Assembly: GCA_037143175.1 (NCBI GenBank)
Contig: JBAWZF010000022.1
Span: forward strand, 1-45,144
From: a bacterium
Lineage (GTDB): Bacteria; Verrucomicrobiota; Kiritimatiellia; CAIKKV01; CAITUY01
DNA: 45,144 nt
Direction: 5' to 3'
Shown here: positions 38,737 through 44,803 of the stretch, one piece after another
Layout: each line of letters opens with the position of its first letter
Position numbering within the stretch: position 1 is the first letter of the stretch
Translations under genes and position numbers: made by a program
Notes under the pieces: model-generated
Database searches by the model: none
Told to the model about the DNA's origin: nothing
Seen by the model: the letters and a program-made list of their open reading frames with translations, nothing else

Positions 38737-38865
38737 GTCGTACGGGCACACTCCCGTTGAGACCGTCCTGAAACATCGTTTTCATAGTTGTGAGCATGTG
38801 AAACTCTGAAGGGAAGGTCAAGATCGGACAGTATCCCCGCTTTTCGAGGACTGAGGTGGGTCTGA

Positions 38866-39456
38866 TCACCGGATACGCTGCGTGGACGTGGAGGTGGCGA
38901 TGGCGTAGAGCCTGGCGAAATGGCCACTGCGGCCCAGCAGCTCGTCGAAGGTCCCCTGTTCGACCACCTGGCCCTGATCCATGACCACATTGACGATATT
39001 CATGCCGGCCTCGTTGGCCGCCCGGGTCTTCGCGTAGATGCGTCCCGATAGCGCCTGGGCGGCCATGACATAGCCGATCCCCCCCGCCAGGATGACCACC
39101 GTCAGGGCCGGACTCAGATAGAGGCAGAAGCCCAGACTGAAAACCAGCCCGACCGCATCGGTGACCAGTTGGGTGAAAACCACCTGCATGAAATTGCCCA
39201 GGGTGTTGATCGAATTGCCGAACACCCGCTCGTACAGGAAGCCCGTGGGAAATTGACTGTGAAAACGCAGGCAGAGTTTCTGCAGATGGGCGAAACTGGT
39301 AGTCCTCAACTCGAAAATGAGGTCCTGTTGAATCCGGTACACGAGCATCATCGCCCAAAACCAGAGCTCCATGCGCACGAACATCACGGCCAGGAACACT
39401 CCGGATGCCGCCAACGCCAGCCGCCAGCTCTGCCGTGGAATCGCCTCGTCAATCAC
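38866..39456 (-). pseudogene. ABC exporter permease with the ATPase domain deleted
   Basis: The frame of 196 residues is an ABC type-1 exporter membrane domain without its first helices: Q-Q-D-L-I-F-E-L-R-T-T, F-A-H-L-Q-K-L-C-L-R-F, G-F-L-Y-E-R-V-F-G-N-S and A-A-N-E-A-G. It then jumps directly to V-V-M-D-Q-G-Q-V-V-E-Q-G-T-F-D-E-L-L, the extreme end of an ABC ATPase domain. All of Walker A, the signature and Walker B (about 330 residues in all) are missing, removed in frame. The N-terminus begins inside the first membrane helix region (I-D-E-A-I-P). It cannot be a working transporter. The 146 bases up to the integrase stop contain only a short Ala/Pro-rich coding scrap on the + strand. Confidence 0.75.
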
Positions 39457-39602
39457 ACAAATCCGCTGGCCGATCTCGCCCCAGTTGTACTGAACCCACG
39501 GTTACTGCGGAGAGCGTTATCGAGGAGTCGCCAAAACCTGGAGAGTCAGCAATGGATGCGGCTGTGGCCAGCCCTCAGCCAGACGCTGCGGCAGGGTAAC
39601 CG

Positions 39603-40919
39603 TCATCGCCCCGCCAACATGTCCAACGGACTCTTCGCCGGGCTGCGCATATCCTTTACTACATGCGTATAAATCATGGTCGTTTCGACATGAGAGTGAC
39701 CAAGGTATTCCTGGATCTGCCGGATATCCACTCCCTGTAATAGCAAATGTGTGGCAAAGGAATGCCTCAACGTATGGACGGAGGCCGGTTTCACAATTCC
39801 TGTTGCTTGAACCGCCGCGCGTACAGCCGACTGGATGAAGCCGTCACTGGCATGATATCGCCGGATTTTACCACCTCTGGGGTCTGGGGAAAGTTTGGAC
39901 GATGGGAACACATATTGCCAACCCCAGGCACACCCGGCCTTCGGGTATTTGATTGACAATGCATGGGGTAACCAGACTTCGCCCGCTCCCGCCGCCAGAT
40001 CCTCCTCATGGAGCTTTTTGACGCGCTCCAAATGTTTTCTTAACGGCTCTTTTACAGACTCTGCCATCAGGGTGCTCCGGTCTTTATCGCCTTTTCCCTC
40101 CCGGACAAATACAAGGCTGTTGTCAAAATCCAAGTCTTTTACCCGCAGGCGACAACACTCCATCACCCGCAACCCGCCGCCATAGATCACTTCGGCCATT
40201 AGGCGTGTCGTTCCTTTCATGTACCCCAGAATTTTCTGAACCTCCGTTACAGTTAAGACAACAGGCAATTTCGGGCCTCGTTTGGCTCGTACGGCATGCT
40301 CCAAGTCTCCGATTTCAATATGTAGGATTTCACGACAAAGAAACAATAAGGCGCCGAATGCCTGGTTTTGTGTTGAAGCGGCAACATTGCGGCGGGTTGC
40401 CAGGTATGCGAGAAAATCTTTAATTCGTCCGCTGCTGATTGCGTATCCCCCTGCAGGCGATTTCTGTTGGGTTTCCTCAAGATAGCCCAAAAACCTCCTC
40501 GCCCAATCCAGATAGGTTCGTTCCGTTGTATAGGAGTAATGTTTCATTTGGAGCACGGTCCGCAGGGTAGCAAGGGTCTCATCGCCGGGAAACGAACCAT
40601 CTTGAAACGGCCTGACGGATGAGGCCACAACGGCTGGAGATTGTTGGTCCTTGGAGAAATTGACAATATAAAGCCGGACTGCTTTTTCAGCCTGCTCCAC
40701 CTGCCAATCCTTATACGAGCCACAAGCCTGGAGTTCTTCAAGGAAATGGGCAATACGATCCTCGATAGAGGGAATGGGCACTTCTATCCGTCGCGTCAGG
40801 AATTTCCGAACCCAAAATACAAGATAACGCTCATGCCCCGCCTGAATGAATCGCTGTTTAAGCAGGAATACCCCGAACTGGGAAAGTTGTATCTCTTGAT
40901 TTGCTAATAAGTTATCCAT
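39603..40919 (-). CDS. intI: Integron integrase (tyrosine recombinase), long form
   Basis: This 438-residue protein has AAGGTGGAG ahead of its ATG. The catalytic set of a tyrosine recombinase is complete: Arg251 (G-G-G-L-R-V-M-E), Lys277 (G-K-G-D-K-D-R), His382 and Arg385 (H-T-L-R-H-S-F-A-T-H), His408 (L-G-H-S) and Tyr417 (M-I-Y-T-H-V). The extra IntI helix, which binds the bulged bases of folded attC, is present: L-P-H-A-L-S-I-K-Y-P-K-A-G, W-G-W-Q-Y-V-F-P-S and D-P-R-G-G-K-I-R-R-Y-H (about 317-355). Typical IntI has about 320-340 residues; here about 95 residues precede the normal SAM-like N-domain. They contain a second, similar helical segment (R-Y-L-V-F-W-V-R-K-F-L). It cuts and joins attC and attI sites to gain or shuffle cassettes. 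Confidence 0.97.
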   Translation of the reverse strand: MDNLLANQEIQLSQFGVFLLKQRFIQAGHERYLVFWVRKFLTRRIEVPIPSIEDRIAHFLEELQACGSYKDWQVEQAEKAVRLYIVNFSKDQQSPAVVASSVRPFQDGSFPGDETLATLRTVLQMKHYSYTTERTYLDWARRFLGYLEETQQKSPAGGYAISSGRIKDFLAYLATRRNVAASTQNQAFGALLFLCREILHIEIGDLEHAVRAKRGPKLPVVLTVTEVQKILGYMKGTTRLMAEVIYGGGLRVMECCRLRVKDLDFDNSLVFVREGKGDKDRSTLMAESVKEPLRKHLERVKKLHEEDLAAGAGEVWLPHALSIKYPKAGCAWGWQYVFPSSKLSPDPRGGKIRRYHASDGFIQSAVRAAVQATGIVKPASVHTLRHSFATHLLLQGVDIRQIQEYLGHSHVETTMIYTHVVKDMRSPAKSPLDMLAGR

Positions 40920-41300
40920 GCTCCACCTTTAATTATCATGCTATGAGATTAAACACCTATTACTGTTAATACCGGCCAAAGGTGAACGAAAAGGCCATAT
41001 TTAAAGCCCCGGTTCACGTCATGGTCTCCTCAATATGTTAACGGATACATAGCACGGTTTATTATAGTTAAATGTTAATTAAACTATTTATTTTAAATTG
41101 ATCTATTGGCGGGTAAGCTGCAGGACGGAGCGTGGCGACACCCATACATTGGGCAAAACATTATAAACGCAAAGGCGTTATGTTAAAAACGGTTTTATGA
41201 AAGCGCATTAAAAAGTTTCTCAGGAACAATAAGCTTGCTCTGACCAAATGCATAGGAATACCCTTGCTGGCTGGAAATGTGATTAAGAACATATATAATG
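40920..41300. promoter_or_regulatory. Integrase leader with putative attI ending at 41300
   Basis: This 381-base AT-rich segment lies between the integrase start and the first cassette. It holds the promoter of intI (minus) and should hold the cassette promoter and the attI site. The attI crossover is placed at the GTT of 41300-41302, because cassette C1 then begins TTCCCC exactly like C9. An imperfect palindrome (TAGTTAAATG to AAACTATT, near 41067-41090) and a small hairpin with G-T-T-A-T-G-T-T (AACGCAAAGGCGTT at 41167-41180) lie inside. No attC-like fold ends at 41300, which fits attI. Exact promoter elements were not resolved. Confidence 0.5.
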
Positions 41301-41352
41301 TTCCCCTGATGAGATGATGGATGAAAACCGGAGGAAGAGATTTGAACAGAAG
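41300..41352 (+). repeat. Cassette-leader repeat, copy 1 (identical to 45049-45101)
   Basis: These 53 bases (from the G of the GTT crossover to GAACAGAAG) are identical to 45049-45101 and nearly so to 44797-44855. They form the start of cassette C1 and contain a GGAGGAAGAG purine stretch but no conserved open frame, so the repeat marks a cassette family rather than a gene. Confidence 0.9.
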
Positions 41353-41444
41353 CTCGCGAAGACCGCAAAGAAATGCATGTGCATGCCGCCTGCGGCGGTA
41401 AGAATATTTCTTAACTTCGCGTTCTTTGCGTGCTTCTGTTTAAA
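41341..41444. repeat. Large inverted repeat filling non-coding cassette C1
   Basis: The left arm (TTTGAACAGAAG, GCGAAGA, GCAAAGAA; 41341-41372) pairs with the right arm (CTTCGCG, TTCTTTGCG, GCTTCTGTTTAAA; 41415-41444). A small inner hairpin (GCCGCCTGCGGCGG region) sits in the loop. The paired arms span about 30 bases each with few mismatches. Cassette C9 has the same arms (44844-44947) with changed bases, some paired on both sides, suggesting the fold rather than the sequence is kept. No protein gene fits in the cassette. Confidence 0.8.
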
Positions 41445-41487
41445 CTGAATTTCTTATCTTGACCAGGATTCCGAAGGATAAATAAAA

Positions 41488-41549
41488 GGAGAACCACCCG
41501 CTCCTCGGTACGGCTCGCAAGCTCGCCGTCCGAGAGCAGGGCGTTCGCA
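41488..41549 (+). other. attC site of cassette C1
   Basis: R'' (GGAGAAC, AAC at 41492-41494) and R' (GTTCGCA, GTT at 41543-41545) bound a stem in which GCTCCTCGGTACGGC pairs with GCCGTCCGAGAGC, leaving two unpaired bases as the extrahelical bases typical of attC. Its R'' complements GTTCTCC, one base off the cassette's own leading TTCCCC. Confidence 0.85.
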
Positions 41550-41566
41550 TAGACTATTGGAAAATA

Positions 41567-42019
41567 ATGAAAGCAATAATTGAGAAAAGTGCTGGGCCTC
41601 GTTGCAGGAGTCTGTCCATTGTAGTGGCCGGCAATATTGCGCTTTCATGTTGCATTGCTCTTGGCGACGAAGCTTCCTTGGGAACCAATGAAACGCGGCA
41701 GACATCAACAGCAGTAAAGTTGCAGACAAAACCCGATCCGCATCCGAAAAACGATCAAAGGACGGAACGCACCGTATCCATGGTCATTAAGAATGGCTCA
41801 CTGAAAATGGTGTGCAACTATTATTCCTCTGAATTAATCGGACGCAAAGTCTATGTCCCGACTAACGCAACGGGCACCATCAACCTGACTTTTGACGACC
41901 TCACAATAGATGAGGCAAAGCGCGCCATCTCTGAAGCACTTCGGAAAATAGGATACGTTTTTCGTGATGATCCGGATGGAACAGTTACTCTGATTCGGAT
42001 CCACTCGACTGATCAATGA
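41567..42019 (+). CDS. Cassette C2: exported protein with an STN/secretin-N0-like domain
   Basis: The 150-residue product has a signal peptide (core LSIVVAGNIALSCCIALGD). After a linker rich in Pro, Thr and Lys, a domain at about residues 70-145 reads M-V-I-K-N-G-S-L-K-M-V, Y-Y-S-S-E-L-I-G-R-K-V-Y-V, then G-T-I-N-L-T-F-D-D-L-T-I-D-E-A and a closing G-Y-V-F-R-D-D-P-D-G-T-V-T-L-I. This order of strand, helix, G-x-I-x-x-x, I-D-E-A-L helix and final D-G-T strand is that of the STN/N0 domain of secretins and TonB-dependent receptors. No channel-forming part follows. It may be a periplasmic partner or decoy of a secretion channel. It is the only gene of its cassette and has no strong ribosome site. 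Confidence 0.65.
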   Translation: MKAIIEKSAGPRCRSLSIVVAGNIALSCCIALGDEASLGTNETRQTSTAVKLQTKPDPHPKNDQRTERTVSMVIKNGSLKMVCNYYSSELIGRKVYVPTNATGTINLTFDDLTIDEAKRAISEALRKIGYVFRDDPDGTVTLIRIHSTDQ

Positions 42020-42059
42020 CACATGAACTCGATCTTTTAGCTAAATCAATCAAACGACC

Positions 42060-42124
42060 TGCGAACCAGCCATTTGACCGCGACGGCTCGCACGCTCGCC
42101 GCCGGGTCAATGGCATCGTTCGGT
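42060..42124 (+). other. attC site of cassette C2
   Basis: AAC at 42064-42066 and GTT at 42118-42120. GAACCAGCCATTTGACC pairs with GGGTCAATGGCATCGTT with two bulged positions, and GCGACGGC pairs with GCCGCC; the loop is TCGCACGCTC. R'' is GCGAAC, the exact complement of the TTCGC that opens cassette C2. Confidence 0.9.
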
Positions 42125-42171
42125 TTTAAGAAATAATTGATATAGAAGACAGAACCACATAACATGACGCC

Positions 42172-42411
42172 ATGAGTCCAACAGTGTTCAAATGGCGCGG
42201 TTACCGGTTCTTCTTTTTCTCAAGGGAGGAACCCCGGCCTCATGTTCATGTGTACTGTTCGGACGGGGAGGCAAAATATTGGTTAGAACCAACTGTGGAA
42301 CTGGCCCGTAATCATGGCCTGTCTCCCGTTCAGGTGACCGAATTAAAGTCGATAGTGGAGGAAAAACGAAATGAATTGCTCAACGCTTGGCGCACCCACT
42401 TCGCTAGTTGA
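42172..42411 (+). CDS. Cassette C3, gene 1: DUF4160 protein (possible toxin-like partner)
   Basis: The 79-residue product has the DUF4160 pattern: S-P-T-V-F-K-W-R-G-Y-R-F-F-F-F-S-R-E, then P-R-P-H-V-H-V-Y and A-K-Y-W-L-E-P-T-V-E-L-A, with a helical end (I-V-E-E-K-R-N-E-L-L-N-A-W). DUF4160 genes are nearly always followed by a DUF2442 gene, as here, and the pair is frequent in integrons and other mobile DNA. A toxin-antitoxin role has been suggested for the pair; I cannot confirm it from sequence. The next start lies 41 bases before this stop, so the genes overlap and are co-translated. Confidence 0.88.
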   Translation: MSPTVFKWRGYRFFFFSREEPRPHVHVYCSDGEAKYWLEPTVELARNHGLSPVQVTELKSIVEEKRNELLNAWRTHFAS

Positions 42412-42631
42412 AGTGACGAATATCGATCATTTTGGTTTTTGGCTGCTTGTTGAAAACAAGGAGTACTTCCTCCCTTATGGAGATTTTCCATGGTTTCGGG
42501 GGGCCACAGTTGACCAGATCCTAAATGTTCAACTTCTCCATGAGGATCATCTCTTCTGGCCTGATCTGGATGTTGATCTTTCCTTGGACTCGCTTCAGAC
42601 CCCGGAATCGTTCCCACTGATATATTCATGA
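42371..42631 (+). CDS. Cassette C3, gene 2: DUF2442 protein (possible antitoxin-like partner)
   Basis: GGAGG at 42357-42361 lies 9 bases ahead of the ATG, inside the preceding gene. The 86-residue product shows DUF2442 features: V-E-V-T-N-I-D-H-F-G-F-W-L-L-V, E-Y-F-L-P-Y-G-D-F-P-W-F-R-G-A, then I-L-N-V-Q-L-L-H-E-D-H-L-F-W-P-D-L-D-V-D-L. DUF2442 proteins are small beta-rich proteins that may bind DNA or their partner. The stop at 42631 falls at the left edge of the cassette's attC site, normal for a tightly packed cassette. As with its partner, the toxin-antitoxin role is a family-based guess. Confidence 0.88.
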   Translation: MNCSTLGAPTSLVEVTNIDHFGFWLLVENKEYFLPYGDFPWFRGATVDQILNVQLLHEDHLFWPDLDVDLSLDSLQTPESFPLIYS

Positions 42632-42700
42632 CCGAACCACCGGCCGCACTGTACGCCTCGCCCTGTCGGGCTTGTCGCCAGTGAGCCGGAACGTTCGGTC
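42630..42700 (+). other. attC site of cassette C3
   Basis: AAC at 42635-42637 and GTT at 42693-42695. GACCGAACCACCGG pairs with CCGGAACGTTCGGTC, then CGCACTG with CAGTGAG, around a loop with small inner pairs (GCCCTGTCGGGC). R'' CCGAAC is the exact complement of TTCGG opening cassette C3. Compare the very similar attC at 44987-45055. Confidence 0.92.
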
Positions 42701-42714
42701 AATGAAGGATTGAT

Positions 42715-43068
42715 ATGGAATTGACACAGAAGGAAAAACGACTGCTCGCGACGCTCATTAAGGGTGCTCCTGTGTCGTTTTGGGGCGCACGATACGTCGT
42801 CCTGTGCCTTGGGCTATTTTCCGTTGTGGGTGATTTGTATTTTGATCACAGGCTGTCGGCCTCCTCAGTTCTCGTGACCATGATGGGCGTCTATCTTGTA
42901 GATATGCTGCGGATGCAGTCATTGATTTCCGGAATGGCACAGCAACCGGATGTTAAACGCCAAATACAGGGGATAAAGGGGGGTGCTTATGTCCGGTTGT
43001 TTTCGTTTCCCGTTGTTGTAGGTACGCTTGCGATTGTTAGCCTTATGGTGCGGTGGCTGAGATGGTAG
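42715..43068 (+). CDS. Cassette C4: small membrane protein of unknown function
   Basis: AAGGA at 42705-42709 lies 5 bases ahead of the ATG. The 117-residue product has three hydrophobic segments: about 22-43 (YVVLCLGLFSVVGDLYF), 49-67 (ASSVLVTMMGVYLVDMLRM) and 95-115 (FPVVVGTLAIVSLMVRWL). A charged cytoplasmic start (TQKEKRLLATLIKG) and a loop with K-R-Q-I-Q-G-I-K-G are seen. I do not recognise the family. Small hydrophobic proteins of unknown role are common cargo of integron cassettes. Confidence 0.72.
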   Translation: MELTQKEKRLLATLIKGAPVSFWGARYVVLCLGLFSVVGDLYFDHRLSASSVLVTMMGVYLVDMLRMQSLISGMAQQPDVKRQIQGIKGGAYVRLFSFPVVVGTLAIVSLMVRWLRW

Positions 43069-43081
43069 GTCACATTAGATA

Positions 43082-43140
43082 GCCGAACAAGCCATCGGAT
43101 GCGACTCGCTAAACGCTCGCGCATCAATGGCATCGTTGGC
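43082..43140 (+). other. attC site of cassette C4
   Basis: AAC at 43086-43088 and GTT at 43135-43137. GCCATCGGATGCG pairs with CGCATCAATGGC with bulges; the loop is TCGCTAAACGCTCG, shared with the attC sites of C5 and C8. R'' CCGAAC complements TTCGG at the start of cassette C4, not the TTGGC that now follows it. Confidence 0.93.
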
Positions 43141-43151
43141 AGGAGAAGAAT

Positions 43152-43382
43152 ATGTTTATAGGAACCTATTGCTGGCCGTTAACGCGTTTGATGTTGATCC
43201 TTGCTGCAATCCCGATTGGCGTTGCGGTGGCGGCCAAGCATTTGCATTTTAACAGGGGATTGGCATGTGGCTTAACTATTGTGCTATTGGTTTTGACGGT
43301 TTGGATTCAGATTCTTGTTGATCGTCGCAAGGGGAATGCAAGTAACAAAACTGAGCCTGCGAATAAATCAGAACAGACATGA
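43152..43382 (+). CDS. Cassette C5: very small membrane protein
   Basis: AGGAG at 43141-43145 is 6 bases ahead of the ATG. The 76-residue product has two hydrophobic segments (about 8-27, PLTRLMLILAAIPIGVAVAA; and about 37-56, ACGLTIVLLVLTVWIQILV) and a polar tail (DRRKGNASNKTEPANKSEQT). By the positive-inside rule the R-R-K tail is cytoplasmic, so the N-terminus is cytoplasmic too. No family is recognised. Its stop lies 2 bases from the left end of the attC site. Confidence 0.65.
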   Translation: MFIGTYCWPLTRLMLILAAIPIGVAVAAKHLHFNRGLACGLTIVLLVLTVWIQILVDRRKGNASNKTEPANKSEQT

Positions 43383-43383
43383 A

Positions 43384-43443
43384 AGCCAACAAGCCACCGG
43401 AGGCGACTCGCTAAACGCTCTCGCCTCAGTGGTGTCGTTGGGG
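43384..43443 (+). other. attC site of cassette C5
   Basis: AAC at 43388-43390 and GTT at 43437-43439. GCCACCGGAGGCG pairs with CGCCTCAGTGGT with bulged bases; the loop is TCGCTAAACGCTC. R'' GCCAAC complements GTTGGC, the start of cassette C5. Confidence 0.93.
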
Positions 43444-43451
43444 AATACAGA

Positions 43452-43754
43452 ATGAATGCACTGAAACCATTTCTGCCCGTTGTTCTCGTTCTGCTAACGG
43501 GATGTGCGGAACCAAAGGTGAATGTACCCTCAGTCAAAGAGAGTCAGTGGATACCCCAAGCGCCGGAATCAGAAGGCATCAAGACAAACGCCCCAAGTTT
43601 ACGAGAACTGACGGATGGATATGACTGGAGTCTCGATAAATCGAGATTATTGAAATACGAAGAGATGAATCCACAGGATCGGTCAATTCGAGAGGTTGAT
43701 CCATGGTATTGGCAATTCATGACCGATTTTTCATGGCAATGGCTTAATCACTGA
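43452..43754 (+). CDS. Cassette C6: small lipoprotein
   Basis: The ATG follows the crossover by 12 bases, and the GGGGA of the cassette's own leading bases is the only ribosome-site candidate. The 100-residue product starts with a lipoprotein signal (MNALKPFLPVVLVLLTGCAE, lipobox Leu-Thr-Gly-Cys). After the Cys the residues are Ala-Glu, so outer-membrane sorting is expected. The mature part is polar and rich in Ser, Glu and Trp (W-I-P-Q-A-P-E, S-I-R-E-V-D-P-W-Y-W-Q-F) with no domain I recognise. It would need the Lgt encoded in this window. Confidence 0.7.
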   Translation: MNALKPFLPVVLVLLTGCAEPKVNVPSVKESQWIPQAPESEGIKTNAPSLRELTDGYDWSLDKSRLLKYEEMNPQDRSIREVDPWYWQFMTDFSWQWLNH

Positions 43755-43764
43755 TGATATACAT

Positions 43765-43826
43765 CCCCAACAACACAATTCTGGCTATCGTCGCTCCGCG
43801 CCTCAGCCAGATTGTGAACGTTGGCC
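43765..43826 (+). other. attC site of cassette C6
   Basis: AAC at 43769-43771 and GTT at 43820-43822. CAACACAATTCTGGCT pairs with AGCCAGATTGTGAACGTT with small bulges, around the loop ATCGTCGCTCCGCGCC. R'' CCCCAAC exactly complements GTTGGGG, the start of cassette C6. Confidence 0.93.
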
Positions 43827-43841
43827 AAAGGAGATGAATAG

Positions 43842-44525
43842 ATGGATTGCAGAGAATTCCTAGAGCAATTTCAGGATTTCCTTGCGCCGAAACTCGATAC
43901 CTACGAGCAGGCGCTCTATCTGTACATTTTTCGCCACAGTCGATTCCGCGGCGAAGCTGAAGTCGTCATCGGCTTCAAATCCGCACGAGCAAGAATGGCT
44001 TGTGGCATCGGCGAGAAGGGCAAACCGATGTCCGAGAACACGGCATACGAAAAGCTACAGTCGCTAAAAGTCAAAGGGTGCATTGACATCGTTTCAAGCG
44101 AAAGAACGGGCAGACGTATTCGCCTGAGACTTCCATCCGAGATCCCCGGAACCATACCTGACCCCAGTGAAGCGCTTGCGGCCACAGACATAGAAGTTGC
44201 GGACTTTTTCTCGACGCCTGAGAACCGCGCAATGATATTGGAACGTGATGGACACCTTTGCTTCTATTGCAGGCGCACCGTCACTGCCGAGAACTACGTG
44301 CTTGAACACGTGATCTCCCGACCAGAGGGGGACAACAGCTATAGGAACTTGGTTGCAGCTTGCCGCGAGTGCAACAATCGCAAGAACGATTCAGATGCCG
44401 AAGATTTCCTGAGGACGTTGTACCGTGAAGAGTTTCTGAGTGCGTCCGAAATGAAGGAGCGCCTGGAGAATCTCGCGCGACTCAAAGAAGGACAAGTGAA
44501 ACCAAAGTGGCCAACCACGGCCTGA
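43842..44525 (+). CDS. Cassette C7: HNH nuclease with an N-terminal winged-helix-like domain
   Basis: AAAGGAG at 43827-43833 gives a strong ribosome site. The 227-residue product has an N-terminal part (about 10-105) resembling replication-initiator or transcription-factor winged helices: T-Y-E-Q-A-L-Y-L-Y-I-F-R-H-S, M-S-E-N-T-A-Y-E-K-L-Q-S-L and R-R-I-R-L-R-L-P. The C-terminal part is an HNH nuclease: C-F-Y-C, then L-E-H-V-I-S-R-P (Glu-His in place of the usual Asp-His), N-L-V-A-A-C-R-E-C-N-N-R-K; the two Cys pairs bind zinc. It probably cuts or nicks DNA and could act in defence or in mobile-element transfer. The last codons and the stop lie inside the attC site. Confidence 0.85.
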   Translation: MDCREFLEQFQDFLAPKLDTYEQALYLYIFRHSRFRGEAEVVIGFKSARARMACGIGEKGKPMSENTAYEKLQSLKVKGCIDIVSSERTGRRIRLRLPSEIPGTIPDPSEALAATDIEVADFFSTPENRAMILERDGHLCFYCRRTVTAENYVLEHVISRPEGDNSYRNLVAACRECNNRKNDSDAEDFLRTLYREEFLSASEMKERLENLARLKEGQVKPKWPTTA

Positions 44526-44583
44526 ACCCTACCGTTGTCCCGCGTGGACGCGGGTCAACGTCGGGTTAGGCCGGGCGTTGGGG
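44511..44583 (+). other. attC site of cassette C7 (overlaps the gene end)
   Basis: AAC at 44513-44515 and GTT at 44577-44579. GGCCTGAACCCTACCGTTG pairs with CAACGTCGGGTTAGGCC, then CCCGCG with CGCGGG around a 4-base loop. R'' GGCCAAC is the exact complement of GTTGGCC, the start of cassette C7. The stop codon of the HNH gene (TGA at 44523-44525) lies in the left arm. Confidence 0.93.
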
Positions 44584-44619
44584 AATGAGATTGAAGAGAT
44601 GATGGATAGGAATTAATTC

Positions 44620-44707
44620 AATGTGGGAGGGGCACTCCGTGCCGCGACAGGTCCCGGGAGGATCTGAACGGGACAAGAATCGCCGCGCGGAGCGCGCCTC
44701 CCACATT
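44620..44707. repeat. Large hairpin filling non-coding cassette C8
   Basis: The left arm AATGTGGGAGGGGCACTCCG (44620-44639) pairs with CGGAGCGCGCCTCCCACATT (44688-44707), and GCCGCGAC-type sequence and GTCCC/GGGAC pairs extend the fold inward, so nearly all 88 bases are self-complementary. No protein gene of the cassette avoids this hairpin. Its GC-rich, almost perfect arms resemble the palindromic intergenic elements seen elsewhere in such genomes. Confidence 0.85.
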
Positions 44708-44739
44708 GGGGGAACTCAGGATGGTCAAAACAAGGACAA

Positions 44740-44803
44740 CCCCAACAACACACTCGTGCCTACCGTCGCTAAACGCTCCGGTGGCACAGTGTGAATGTTC
44801 CCC
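44740..44803 (+). other. attC site of cassette C8
   Basis: AAC at 44744-44746 and GTT at 44797-44799. CCCCAACAACACACTCGTGCC pairs with GGCACAGTGTGAATGTTCCCC except for small bulges, around the loop TACCGTCGCTAAACGCTCCG. R'' CCCCAAC complements GTTGGGG, the start of cassette C8, rather than the TTCCCC to its right. Confidence 0.93.

Noticed and set aside
39405-39599. A 64-codon + strand frame before the integrase stop
   Set aside because: Its first half is antisense to the ABC relic. The last 35 codons (Glu, Pro and Ala rich) look like the end of some protein but cannot be assigned.
41161-41195. GTTATGTTAAAAAC near 41178 as the attI crossover
   Set aside because: It contains G-T-T sites, but cassette C1 would then start there and lose the shared 53-base leader and the match to its own R''; 41300 explains both.
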